From: Rugosimonospora africana
GTDB lineage: Bacteria > Actinomycetota > Actinomycetes > Mycobacteriales > Micromonosporaceae
DNA length: 64,000 bases
NCBI RefSeq assembly: GCF_016862975.1
Contig: NZ_BONZ01000082.1
Location: 35,934 to 99,933, forward strand
Direction: 5' to 3'
In this document: positions 34,441-42,850 of the stretch, piece by piece
Numbering within the stretch: the first letter of the stretch is position 1
Layout of the letters: each line of letters opens with the position of its first letter
The notes under the pieces: model-generated
What the model was told of the DNA's origin: nothing
The model's database searches: none
What the model saw: only the letters and a program-made list of their open reading frames with translations
Translations under genes and position numbers: made by a program

Positions 34441-34518
34441 GGATACCTCAAGCGTAACCGCGCCGTCGCCACCAGGTACGACAAACTAGCCGTCCGCTAC
34501 GAAGTCACCCTTGTGCAT
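34441..34518 (+). pseudogene. IS5-type transposase C-terminal fragment
   Basis: Reads GYLKRNRAVATRYDKLAVRYEVTLV, which is the conserved ending of IS5-family DDE transposases (RNRAVATRYDK ... Y.AT pattern). Only ~26 codons remain. Confidence 0.55.
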
Positions 34519-34652
34519 GATCGGAGTCGCGCCGCTGCGACCGGGGACCTGTCGCGGCTCCGGCGGATGTTCTACGCGTGTCTGACCGTGCGGGCGGATC
34601 GCTGCGCTAGCCGGCGGCATTTCGAAGTCACCGCCGGCTGAGCGACTGGCGA

Positions 34653-35417
34653 TCAGTACAGCTGATACGTGTACTCCGCGTGCAGGGTGATCGTGTTGCC
34701 GCTGGCGGACGGCAGGCCGAACCGGTCGTCGACCTGCCGCTCGTGGCCGTGGCAGTTCGTAGCGGCCGGGACGGTGAAGGCGGTGTCCTGCAAGGTGAAT
34801 ACCTTGATCGGCGGGTCGGTCGGGATGGTGCCCGTATCGCCGACCCGGGCCGCGTGGGTTTTGATCGGCTCGCTCAGCGTCCCGATCGTGCATCCGGTTC
34901 CCAGGCCGGGCCCACGCACGGCGAGCAGCAGATACAGGCCGCCCGGGTCGGGACCGTTCCCGATCAGGTCAGCGTACCCGGCATAGCGCAACTGCACGGT
35001 CAACCGGTGGCCGTGCGCACCGCCGTCGGGAACGACCACGGGCGGAGACTGTAGCGTGCCGAAGATCTGGCCGGACTCGCCGCTGGGCAGGGGACCTTCC
35101 GCGTGTACGAGCCGCAGCGGCAGGTTGCGCAGGCTCACCCGACCAACGGTGATCTGGCCGGTGGCCAGGTGTACCTCGCACCGCCAACCGGTCGGGTCGA
35201 GCCCGGCCGGCAGGGTCGGACAGTCGGAGAAGTCGAACGCCGACGGGTCTGTAGGCAGCGGGTTCGGACGGGCGGCGGCCGGCGCAGCCAGCGCCAGCGT
35301 GGCCACGGCGACCGCGGCGACGACCATGCCCACAGCCCTGACCGGCCACGTCCAGATCAGCCTGGTTCTCGCTTTCCCGGTTTTCGTTGGCTCGGCCCTC
35401 TGCGTTATTGGATTCAT
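34653..35417 (-). CDS. secreted protein of unknown function
   Basis: 254 residues from the ATG at 35417. A basic N terminus and hydrophobic stretch (WPVRAVGMVVAAVAVATLALAAPAAAR) form a signal peptide with an AxA-like site. The mature part includes FDFSDCPTLPAGLDPTGWRC and later paired cysteines (GTGCTIG, TNCHGH), consistent with an extracellular beta-sandwich held by disulfides. I do not recognise the family. It stands between the transposon remnants and the two-component operon. Confidence 0.82.
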   Translation of the reverse strand: MNPITQRAEPTKTGKARTRLIWTWPVRAVGMVVAAVAVATLALAAPAAARPNPLPTDPSAFDFSDCPTLPAGLDPTGWRCEVHLATGQITVGRVSLRNLPLRLVHAEGPLPSGESGQIFGTLQSPPVVVPDGGAHGHRLTVQLRYAGYADLIGNGPDPGGLYLLLAVRGPGLGTGCTIGTLSEPIKTHAARVGDTGTIPTDPPIKVFTLQDTAFTVPAATNCHGHERQVDDRFGLPSASGNTITLHAEYTYQLY

Positions 35418-35631
35418 AAGGGATGAGTGTGCTGCAGCACGGGCTGCGGCTGATCAGGTCACTCCCTGATTCGGTCCCCGAGAAGACCCGGAGAGCGGCC
35501 TCGTTCAACTCGGCGGGTGGCGACCGTCCGGTCCCCAGCAACGGTGTCGGGTGATCACGCGCTGCGCTGGGGCTCGACATGTCACGTGAGACGGGCGGAC
35601 GTCCCGAGGCTCAGCTTGAAACCTCAACGCC

Positions 35632-35713
35632 CTCTTCGCCCGCATCATGCCCGCCAACGCGGCTCACCGTAAACGCTCGCTGCGTAACCCCGACGAATTA
35701 ACGCCGAGGACCA
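35632..35713 (+). repeat. copy B of a decayed inverted repeat element
   Basis: Begins CTCTTCGCCCGCATC and ends CCCCGACGAATTAACG, three differing bases, then AGGACCA, in the opposite orientation to copy A at 31263-31343. The two copies flank the 4.3-kb amidohydrolase/NTF2 segment. Confidence 0.4.
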
Positions 35714-35821
35714 CCAAGCCGACCCGGCGGACGCAGTTGGCTGGGCGAGACGCACGACAGCCCAACTGCGTCTGCTCGTGGCCGCCCACCCGGCCTCGAC
35801 TAGGCCCAGTCCTGTCGATCA

Positions 35822-35947
35822 GGCGGTCATCTTGAGCCCGGGGAGACGCCGCAGGAGGCGGCCCGTCGTGAGCTACTGGAAGAGACGGGCTTGACGGTGG
35901 AAGAGCTGCACCCGCTGTGGAGGGGGGTGGTTGTGACTGCTGTGTGA
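35822..35947 (+). pseudogene. Nudix hydrolase fragment
   Basis: The frame reads GGHLEPGETPQEAARRELLE, ETGLTVEELHPLW, then a stop at 35945. This is an intact Nudix box (GX5EX7REXXEEXG) with nothing of the fold before or after it. The N-terminal strands and C-terminal helix are gone, so it is a relic. Confidence 0.65.
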
Positions 35948-36000
35948 CCGGTTCACCCGTACGCTAGCGGTCCGGATTTGGCATGGGGGCGGGGAGACGG

Positions 36001-36654
36001 ATGAGGGTCCTGGTAGTCGAGGATCACGTGCGGCTCGCCAATTCGGTGGCGCGGGTGTTGCGGCGCGAGGGCATGGCGGTTGACGTGGCGTATGACGGGA
36101 CGGCGGCGCTTGACCGTGCCGTTGGGGTGGACTATGACGTGGTGGTCCTTGACCGGGATCTGCCGGGTGTGCCCGGCGACGAGGTGTGCCGCTGGCTGAT
36201 GCGGGAGCCGCGGCGCACCCGGGTGCTCATGCTGACCGCGGCCGGCACCATCGCCGAGCGGGTGCAGGGCCTCACCATCGGTGCAGACGACTATCTGCCG
36301 AAGCCGTTCGCCTATCCGGAGTTGGTGGCGCGCATTCGGGCGCTCGGCCGGCGTTCCCAGCCCGCCGTGCCGCCCGTGTTGGTGCATGGCGACCTGGCGC
36401 TGGATTCGGCCCGGCGGGTCGCCACCCGTGCTGGGACGCGGCTGGCGCTCAACCCCAAGGAACTGGCGGTCCTGGAATACCTGCTCGCCGCGCGGGGCCG
36501 GGTGGTCTCCGCCGAGGAGCTCCTGGAACGGGTGTGGGACGAGGCCGCCGATCCGTTCACGACGACGGTGAAGGCCACCATGAACCGCCTCCGGTCGAAA
36601 CTCGGCGAGCCGCCCGTCATCGAGACCGTTCCCCGGGCTGGCTATCGAATCTGA
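36001..36654 (+). CDS. OmpR-family response regulator
   Basis: 217 residues from the ATG at 36001, with GGGGAG upstream. The receiver domain has acidic residues Glu7-Asp8, the phosphoacceptor Asp51 (VVLDRDLPG), Thr in MLTAAG and Lys in LPKPFAYPEL. The C-terminal winged helix reads LALNPKELAVLEYLLAARGRVVSAEELLERVWD...TMNRLRSKLGEPPVIETVPRAGYRI. It forms a two-component system with the kinase five bases downstream and probably controls the transporter operon that follows. Confidence 0.95.
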   Translation: MRVLVVEDHVRLANSVARVLRREGMAVDVAYDGTAALDRAVGVDYDVVVLDRDLPGVPGDEVCRWLMREPRRTRVLMLTAAGTIAERVQGLTIGADDYLPKPFAYPELVARIRALGRRSQPAVPPVLVHGDLALDSARRVATRAGTRLALNPKELAVLEYLLAARGRVVSAEELLERVWDEAADPFTTTVKATMNRLRSKLGEPPVIETVPRAGYRI

Positions 36655-36659
36655 ACGGG

Positions 36660-37889
36660 ATGGGAATCCTCGTGGGCCTGACGTCAAAGCTCACCGGCAT
36701 GCGGGTCCGGCTGCGGCTCACCCTCCTGTACGGCGGGCTCTTCCTACTCTCCGGCGTCGTGCTGCTGGCCATCACCTACGTGCTGGTCGCACACAGCACG
36801 CCGAATGCCGCGATGTCCTCGCACAGCACGACGCCATCCGGCGGGCAGAGCACCAGCATCTTCCTGGGCGGGACCTTGCCGGCGGACGTCCAGCTGTCCG
36901 AGGCGGATCGGCGCATCGCCGAGGCGTTCCAGGAGCAGGCCCGCCAGCAGCAGGCGGAGATTATGAATCAGCTGCTCGTGGAGTCGGGTGTGGCGCTGGC
37001 CATCATGTCGGTCATCTCGACCGTGCTCGGCTGGTTGGTGGCTGGGCGGGTGCTGCGGCCGCTGCGCGCCATGACCAACACCATTCAGCTCATCTCGGCG
37101 CGGAATGTGCACGAGCGGCTGGCCGTGACCGGGCCGCGCGATGAGCTCAAGAATCTCGCGGACACCGTCGACGGGCTGCTCGGCCGGTTGGAGGCGGCGC
37201 TCGACTCGCACAAGCGGTTCGTCGCCAACGCCGCGCACGAGTTGCGTACGCCGCTGACGCTGGAGCATGCCCTGCTGGAGGAGGCCGTCCTCGATCCGGC
37301 CGCGACGGCGGAGGAGTTCCGGGCCCAGTTCGAGGAACTGATGCTCGTCAGTGAGCAGCAGGCCCGGCTCCTCGAGTCGCTGCTCGTCCTGGCGACCAGC
37401 GAGCGCGGCCTGGACCGCCGGGAAAGCGTCGACCTGTCCGGGCTGGCCGGCGACGTACTGCGGGCCGCCGAGCCGAGGGTACGACGGCAGGACCTGGTCG
37501 TCGTGGCGCAGGTCCGGCCCGCGCGGGTCGCCGGCGACCCTGCCCTCGTCGAGCGTCTGGTGGCCAACCTGGTTGACAACGCGATGAGTTACAACGTCCC
37601 GGACGGGCGGGTAGAGGTGGCGACGGGCACGGAGGGCGCGCGCTCGTTCCTGTCGGTGACCAACACCGGTCCGCTCGTCCCGCCGGAGATGGTGGGGCAG
37701 TTGCTCGGCCCGTTCGAGCGGCTCGACCGTACGGCCGAAGACGACGGTCATCACGGCCTCGGGCTGTCCATCGTCCAGTCGATCGTCGCGGCCCACTCGG
37801 CGGACCTGACCGTGCGTGCCCGGCCGGAGGGCGGCCTCGCGATCAGCGTGCATTTCCCGACTGGAGAAGACCGGCCGAAGAATCGCTGA
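36660..37889 (+). CDS. sensor histidine kinase
   Basis: 409 residues from the ATG at 36660. Two membrane helices (~20-43 and ~108-130) flank a ~60-residue extracytoplasmic sensor loop rich in Ser/Thr/Gln, followed by a HAMP linker (RVLRPLRAMTNTIQLI). The H-box is FVANAAHELRTPLT with His193; the N-box is LVANLVDNAMSYN; the G-boxes are DGHHGLGLSIVQSIV. It autophosphorylates and passes the phosphate to the upstream response regulator. The signal is unknown; the downstream operon suggests cell-envelope stress. Confidence 0.94.
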   Translation: MGILVGLTSKLTGMRVRLRLTLLYGGLFLLSGVVLLAITYVLVAHSTPNAAMSSHSTTPSGGQSTSIFLGGTLPADVQLSEADRRIAEAFQEQARQQQAEIMNQLLVESGVALAIMSVISTVLGWLVAGRVLRPLRAMTNTIQLISARNVHERLAVTGPRDELKNLADTVDGLLGRLEAALDSHKRFVANAAHELRTPLTLEHALLEEAVLDPAATAEEFRAQFEELMLVSEQQARLLESLLVLATSERGLDRRESVDLSGLAGDVLRAAEPRVRRQDLVVVAQVRPARVAGDPALVERLVANLVDNAMSYNVPDGRVEVATGTEGARSFLSVTNTGPLVPPEMVGQLLGPFERLDRTAEDDGHHGLGLSIVQSIVAAHSADLTVRARPEGGLAISVHFPTGEDRPKNR

Positions 37890-37951
37890 GCAAGTGCGGT
37901 TCAGCGTCTTTGTGCCCGTGGTGTGACCGGTCGAAGCGTAGAACATGACGC

Positions 37952-38506
37952 ATGTCGACCCATACGAAGAAGAAACGTCCAATGTGGATCGCCACCGCAT
38001 GCGTCCTGCTGCTCGCGGTGGGAGCGGCGGGTTGCGGCCGTCATGATGACCCGGCGGTGGCGACCGCCAACTCCGGCGCGCCGAAGGCCAGCGCCAGCGC
38101 GGCGGCCAACGGCGAGAAGTCGCTGTTGAAGTTTTCTCAGTGTATGCGTGATCAGGGCTTCACGTGGTTCCCCGACCCGCAGCCCGACGGCGGGTTGGTG
38201 GTGCACAACCCCGACGGCGTCGACCAGAGCAAGTTCGATAAGGCGGAGCAGGGGTGCAAGAAGTACTACCCCGCAGGGAGCGGGGCCGGCCCGATCCCCG
38301 CTGAGGATCTGGCCAAGATACGGCAGGTGTCGCAGTGCGTGCGGGAGCACGGATTCGCGAATTATCCCGACCCCGATGCGAACGGCTCCATCTCGGTCGA
38401 CTCCACGGTTCTCGGAGTTGAGCCGACCGACCCGGCCTTCCAGAAGGCGATGCAGGAGTGCAGTAAGTACATGCCGGCTCCGAAGAGCAGCAAGGGAAAG
38501 TCTTGA
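37952..38506 (+). CDS. lipoprotein with internally duplicated Cys motif
   Basis: 184 residues. The signal VLLLAVGAAGCGRHDD ends in a lipobox-like AAGC, so the protein is likely lipid-anchored on the outer face. Two similar units occur: LLKFSQCMRDQGFTWFPDPQPDG and IRQVSQCVREHGFANYPDPDANG, each with a following Cys (QGCKKYYP and QECSKYMP), four cysteines in all. That suggests an internal duplication with two disulfides. It is 62 bp after the kinase and its stop overlaps the next start (TGATG), so it is part of the transporter operon. Its biochemical role is unknown; such proteins commonly accompany MacB-type transporters in actinobacteria. Confidence 0.85.
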   Translation: MSTHTKKKRPMWIATACVLLLAVGAAGCGRHDDPAVATANSGAPKASASAAANGEKSLLKFSQCMRDQGFTWFPDPQPDGGLVVHNPDGVDQSKFDKAEQGCKKYYPAGSGAGPIPAEDLAKIRQVSQCVREHGFANYPDPDANGSISVDSTVLGVEPTDPAFQKAMQECSKYMPAPKSSKGKS

Positions 38507-39558
38507 TGGGTGCGCGACGCACCGCGGGGGTGGTCACCGGCGTGCTCACGGTCGGTGCTGTGACCGCCGCGATCGCGGTCTTCAACCTGCCGACGGCGCA
38601 GAGCAGCCCCAACTCAGCCGACAACCCGCCCGTGTCCACCGCCGAAATCACCAAGCAGACGCTGATCGACCGGGAGAACCACGACGGCACGCTCGCCCAC
38701 GGTGACCCCACGACGATCTCATCGCGCGGCAACGGCACCGTAACGGGGCTGCCGGTGGAGGGCGCGACGGTCAGCCGCGGCAAGGCGCTCTTCCGCCTAG
38801 ACAACAAGCCGGTCACCCTGCTCTACGGTTCGCTGCCGGCCTATCGCCCGCTCTTGGCGGGCGTGAAGGGCGCCGACGTCAAGCAATTCGAGCAGAATCT
38901 CTGGGCGCTCGGTTACCGGGGATTCACGGTTGACGAGACCTACAACGCCGCGACCGCTTCCGCGGTCAAAACCTGGCAGAGGAAGCTCGGCCTCATCGCG
39001 TCCGGCACGGTCGATCCCAGCCAGATCGTGTACGCCGCCGGCGAGGTCCGCGTGGACTCACTCAGCACACAGGTGGGAACGGTGATCGGGCCCGGCGCCG
39101 CGGTGGAGAGGGTCACCGGCACCTCGCCGCTGGCCACGGTAGCGCTGGACATGAGCTCGGCACGGCTCGCGAAGGTGGGCGCCACGGTGCAGGTCAGAAT
39201 GCCTGACGGGAGGGTCGTTCCAGGCCAGATCATCAAGGTCACCATGGTCGTGAGCCCGGGCGAGAACGGCGAAGCGGCCACCACCAGGATCCACGTGACG
39301 ATCCAGTTCAACTCGGCGGTCGAGAGCATGGGCACGGCTGCCGTCACCGTCGCGTTCACCGCCGGCCAGCGGCCGGACGTGCTGGCCATTCCGGTGACCG
39401 CGCTGCTCGCACTCGCCGAGGGCGGGTACGGCGTGCAGGTCGTCGACGGCACCACCACACGGATCATGGCGGTGCAGACCGGGCTGTTCGCCGACGGCAA
39501 GGTGGAGATCACCGGGAACGGGCTGGAGGCCGGCATGAAGGTGACGGTGCCATCATGA
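38506..39558 (+). CDS. membrane-fusion-like protein with peptidoglycan-binding domain
   Basis: 350 residues from the ATG at 38506, with AAGGGAAAG upstream; a TTG at 38503 is possible. A membrane helix (residues 5-28) precedes the barrel-like half GDPTTISSRGNGTVTGLPVEGATVSRGKALFRLDNKPV. Residues ~125-165 are a peptidoglycan-binding helix bundle (VKQFEQNLWALGYRGFTVDETYNAATASAVKTWQRKLGL). The rest resembles the beta-barrel of periplasmic adaptors (HlyD/MacA-like) with VLAIPVTALLAL. In a one-membrane organism it would link the MacB-type permease to the cell wall. The stop overlaps the ATPase start (ATGA). Confidence 0.88.
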   Translation: MGARRTAGVVTGVLTVGAVTAAIAVFNLPTAQSSPNSADNPPVSTAEITKQTLIDRENHDGTLAHGDPTTISSRGNGTVTGLPVEGATVSRGKALFRLDNKPVTLLYGSLPAYRPLLAGVKGADVKQFEQNLWALGYRGFTVDETYNAATASAVKTWQRKLGLIASGTVDPSQIVYAAGEVRVDSLSTQVGTVIGPGAAVERVTGTSPLATVALDMSSARLAKVGATVQVRMPDGRVVPGQIIKVTMVVSPGENGEAATTRIHVTIQFNSAVESMGTAAVTVAFTAGQRPDVLAIPVTALLALAEGGYGVQVVDGTTTRIMAVQTGLFADGKVEITGNGLEAGMKVTVPS

Positions 39559-40259
39559 TTCCCCTCGAAACCATCGTGACCGCTCCGGACACCGTCGCCG
39601 GCAAGCCGGTGATCGAACTGGCCGGCGTCACCAAGACCTACCCTGGTGGGGTCACCGCGCTGCGCTCGGTCGACCTGGTCGTCGACGATGGCGAGCTGCT
39701 GGCGATCGTCGGGCCGTCGGGCTCGGGCAAGTCCACGATGCTGAACCTGATCGGCACGTTGGACCGACCGTCGCGGGGAACCGTGCGAATCGACGGGCAC
39801 GACGTGGCGTCGCTGTCCGACCGGGAGCTCTCCGCACTGCGGGCCCGACGCATCGGCTTCGTCTTCCAGCAGTTCCACCTCGCACCGGGACGGGACGCGC
39901 TGGGCAACGTCGCCGACGGACTGCTCTATTACGGCGTACCGAAAAAGGAGCGAGAGCGACGCGCGGAGGCCGCGCTGGTCCGCGTCGGTCTGGGCAACCG
40001 GCTCGCCCACCGTCCGCACCAGCTCTCCGGCGGCGAGCGCCAGCGGGTGGCGATCGCGCGAGCGGTCGCGGGCGACCCGGCGCTGCTGCTGGCGGACGAG
40101 CCGACCGGAAACCTCGACTCGGCCTCTGGCGCCGGGGTGATGGAACTGCTGCGCGAGCTGAACGAGGCGGGTACGACGATCCTGGTCATCACCCACGACC
40201 GAGAGATCGCGAACGGCCTGCCGCGGCAGGTGCCGATGCGCGACGGGCAGGTGATCTGA
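39555..40259 (+). CDS. ABC transporter ATPase, MacB/LolD type
   Basis: 234 residues. Walker A is GPSGSGKST, Q-loop FVFQQFHLAPGRDALGNV, signature LSGGERQRVAIARA, Walker B ALLLADEPTGNLD, His switch VITHD. This is the MacB/LolD/FtsE group of energisers for mechanotransmission transporters. Start overlaps the previous gene by four bases, and one base separates it from the permease start, so the three are co-translated. Confidence 0.95.
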   Translation: MIPLETIVTAPDTVAGKPVIELAGVTKTYPGGVTALRSVDLVVDDGELLAIVGPSGSGKSTMLNLIGTLDRPSRGTVRIDGHDVASLSDRELSALRARRIGFVFQQFHLAPGRDALGNVADGLLYYGVPKKERERRAEAALVRVGLGNRLAHRPHQLSGGERQRVAIARAVAGDPALLLADEPTGNLDSASGAGVMELLRELNEAGTTILVITHDREIANGLPRQVPMRDGQVI

Positions 40260-40260
40260 G

Positions 40261-41442
40261 ATGGCCCTGCGACCCGCCCGGCTGCGCCCGTCGGACCTCG
40301 CCCGGCTCGGCGGCTACGGCCTGCGCTCGCGCCCGCTTCGGGCCGTGCTGTCGGCGCTGGGCATCGCGATCGGCATCGCGGCGATGACCGCGGTGGTCGG
40401 CATCTCCGCCTCCAGCCGCGCCGACCTCGACCACGAGCTTGCGAAGCTCGGCACCAACCTGCTGACCGTGTCGCCCGGCAACACGATGTTCGGCACACGG
40501 GCCACGCTGCCCGACGACTCGGTCGCGATGATCAAGCGAATCGGCCCGATACTGTCGGCCACCGCGACCGGCGTGCTCAATGAAAGCCACGTCTATCGCA
40601 CCGACCGGATCCCGGCGACACAGTCCGGCGGCCTGTCCGTGCTCGCGGCCAAGCTCGACCTGCTCCAGACGGTCGGCGCCACGCTCGACCACGGCGCCTG
40701 GCTCAACGCGGCGACCGACCGGTATCCCACGGTGGTGCTCGGCGCGGCGGCGGCCGAGCAGCTCGGCAACGTGCCCGCCGTCTACATCGGCGGCCGGTGG
40801 TGGGTCGTGGTCGGGGTGCTGCAGAAGGTACCGCTCGCACCGGAGCTCGACTCGGCGGTGCTCATGGGGTGGCCGGCGGCCACGACGTACCTGGGCTTCG
40901 ACGGGCATCCGACGACGGTCTACACGCGGTCGGTGGAGTCACAGGTGGAGGCGGTGCGTGCGGTGCTCGCGCCCACGGCCAACCCGGAGGCGCCGGGCGA
41001 TGTGCAGGTGTCGAAACCATCCGACGCGCTGGCCGCCCGCCGCGCCACGAACGCCACATTCACCGCACTGCTGCTCGGGTTGGGCGCCGTCGCGCTGCTC
41101 GTGGGAGGGATCGGCGTCGCCAACACAATGGTGATCTCGGTCCTGGAACGGCGCTCAGAAATCGGCCTGCGCAGATCACTGGGCGCCACCAAGGGCCAGA
41201 TCCGTACCCAGTTCGTCGCGGAGTCGCTGCTCCTCTCGCTGATCGGCGGCGCGCTCGGAGCGCTACTCGGCTACCTGGCGACCGGAACGTACGCCACGAC
41301 GCAGACCTGGCCCACGGTCATGCCGCTGTGGGTCCTCGCCGGCGGCGTCGGCGCGACAGTGCTCATCGGCGCGATCGCCGGCCTGTACCCGGCGATCCGC
41401 GCGGCCCACCTCGCACCCACGGAAGCCCTGGCGGCGACCTGA
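40261..41442 (+). CDS. MacB-type ABC permease
   Basis: 393 residues. Helix 1 (LGIAIGIAAMTAVVGISAS) is followed by a large extracytoplasmic domain (~50-270) and three C-terminal helices starting ALLLGLGAVALLVGGIGVANTMV, with the coupling motif LERRSEIGLRRSLGATKGQIRTQFVAESLLLSLIGG and ending PAIRAAHLAPTEAL. This is the FtsX/MacB fold. It forms a complex with the ATPase and adaptor upstream, moving or expelling a substrate across the envelope, for example peptides or antibiotics. Confidence 0.94.
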   Translation: MALRPARLRPSDLARLGGYGLRSRPLRAVLSALGIAIGIAAMTAVVGISASSRADLDHELAKLGTNLLTVSPGNTMFGTRATLPDDSVAMIKRIGPILSATATGVLNESHVYRTDRIPATQSGGLSVLAAKLDLLQTVGATLDHGAWLNAATDRYPTVVLGAAAAEQLGNVPAVYIGGRWWVVVGVLQKVPLAPELDSAVLMGWPAATTYLGFDGHPTTVYTRSVESQVEAVRAVLAPTANPEAPGDVQVSKPSDALAARRATNATFTALLLGLGAVALLVGGIGVANTMVISVLERRSEIGLRRSLGATKGQIRTQFVAESLLLSLIGGALGALLGYLATGTYATTQTWPTVMPLWVLAGGVGATVLIGAIAGLYPAIRAAHLAPTEALAAT

Positions 41443-41492
41443 CCGAAGTCGTCCCTGGCATCGATCCAATCCAACTAGAGAAACGGGTATCC

Positions 41493-42638
41493 ATGCATCT
41501 CGTCCCTCGACGGCGCGTTCTGGGCGCCGCGCTCGCCATCGCCACCGGGCTGACAATGTTGCCGCAACCAGCAAGCGCGGCAACCACCGTCGTCCTGTCA
41601 CTGCCGGCGCCGACCGGCCCGCACCATGTGGGTGCGACCGTGCTCGACCTGAAAGACACGTCCCGCGCCGACCCGTGGGTACCGACCGACCCGACCCGCG
41701 AACTCATGGTCACCATGTGGTACCCGACCAACGTGAACCACGGCACCACGATCCGGTACGAGACGCCGGCGGAGTCGGAAGGGTACATCACGGGCAAGCA
41801 CCTGGAGGACTACCTCTCACCCGACAGCTTCAGCGAGGTATCCACCCACGCGTACCTGAACGCGCCACCGGCCGGGCAGCCGCACAGCCTTCCGCTCATC
41901 GTGCTCTCACCCGGCTACACCTCACAGCGCAGTTCCCTGACCAGCCTCGCCGAAGACCTGGCCAGCCACGGATACGTCGTGGCGGCGATCGACCACACCT
42001 ACGAGACGTACGCGATCCAGTTCTCCGACGGCCGGATCGCCACCTGTGCCACCTGCGCGATCGACGACGAAGACACCTTCTTCCCGAAACTCTTCCAGGT
42101 GCACGCGGCCGACGTCTCATTCGTGCTGAACGAGTTGACCGGCGCGCACCCGGCCTGGTCGGGCAGCCGCCTGATCGACGCGACCCGGATCGGCATGGCC
42201 GGACACTCGGCCGGCGGCGCGGCCGCGCTCTCGACCATGCTCGCCGACCCACGCATCGACGCGGGCGTCGACATGGATGGGACGACCTATGACCAGCTTC
42301 CCGACAGCGGGCTGTCCCGGCCGTTCATGTTCCTCGGCACGCAGGCCGAGCACTCGCCGGGCCAGGACTCCACGTGGGACCACGACTTCAGCCGGCTGAC
42401 CGGTTGGCGACGCTGGATCACCGTAGCCGGCACGGTACACAATTCGTTCACCGACTACGACGCGTTCGCCGATGAGATCGGCCTGGATCTGGGGGCCACC
42501 ATCACGGGCCTGCGCTCCATCGAGATCACTCGCCGGTACACCCTGGCGATGTTCGACCGGCACCTTCGACACATCCCGCAGCACCTGCTGGACTCCGCGT
42601 CATCCTGCTACCCCGAGGTGACCATCGTGGCAAAGTAG
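41493..42638 (+). CDS. exported alpha/beta hydrolase (lipase/PAF-acetylhydrolase-like)
   Basis: 381 residues from the ATG at 41493. The N terminus HLVPRRRVLGAALAIATGLTMLPQPASA contains twin arginines and a signal with an ASA site, so Tat export is possible. The nucleophile elbow is GMAGHSAGGAAA, with the acid near DMDGTTYDQ and a His in VHNSFTDYDAF. The layout resembles platelet-activating-factor acetylhydrolase/dienelactone-hydrolase-like esterases (PLIVLSPGYTSQRSSLTSLAEDLASHGYVV). It follows the MacB operon by 50 bp and may be co-transcribed. Substrate unknown. Confidence 0.88.
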   Translation: MHLVPRRRVLGAALAIATGLTMLPQPASAATTVVLSLPAPTGPHHVGATVLDLKDTSRADPWVPTDPTRELMVTMWYPTNVNHGTTIRYETPAESEGYITGKHLEDYLSPDSFSEVSTHAYLNAPPAGQPHSLPLIVLSPGYTSQRSSLTSLAEDLASHGYVVAAIDHTYETYAIQFSDGRIATCATCAIDDEDTFFPKLFQVHAADVSFVLNELTGAHPAWSGSRLIDATRIGMAGHSAGGAAALSTMLADPRIDAGVDMDGTTYDQLPDSGLSRPFMFLGTQAEHSPGQDSTWDHDFSRLTGWRRWITVAGTVHNSFTDYDAFADEIGLDLGATITGLRSIEITRRYTLAMFDRHLRHIPQHLLDSASSCYPEVTIVAK

Positions 42639-42766
42639 TTTCCGCGCGTACCTGCGGTCCAGCGTTCAGCCGGTTGCCCGGAACCGGGCGATCTCCTCGA
42701 CGCTGTGCCGCAGGCGACCGTCCTCTCGCAAGCACCAACGTCCCGATTGCCAACCCTCGCTAGGCA

Positions 42767-42796
42767 GGCGCCGGCCAGTCGCGACTGGCCGGCGCC
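42767..42796. terminator. perfect 30-bp palindrome, bidirectional terminator
   Basis: GGCGCCGGCCAGTCG (42767-42781) is followed immediately by its exact reverse complement (42782-42796). It lies between convergent genes ending at 42638 and 42851, the place for a shared terminator. A palindrome with no loop could also be a protein site. Confidence 0.65.
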
Positions 42797-42850
42797 ACCA
42801 CACGCCGTTGGCTTGCGGGATCCTGGTCGAGCCTTCATCTCTGCCAGCGT

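Larger units (their letters stand above)
33774..34652. other. 879-bp degenerate region with transposase remnants
   Basis: No intact gene. It contains two related palindromes, a Tn3-type transposase fragment and an IS5-type fragment, each described separately. Confidence 0.6.
35418..36000. other. 583-bp region with repeat copy B and a Nudix remnant
   Basis: No intact gene. The sequence contains copy B of the decayed repeat and a Nudix fragment, described separately. Confidence 0.5.

Noticed and set aside
34653..35580. Secreted protein at 34653 starting further upstream at 35580
   Set aside because: The longer frame on this strand is in a different reading frame and lacks the signal peptide that begins after the ATG at 35417.
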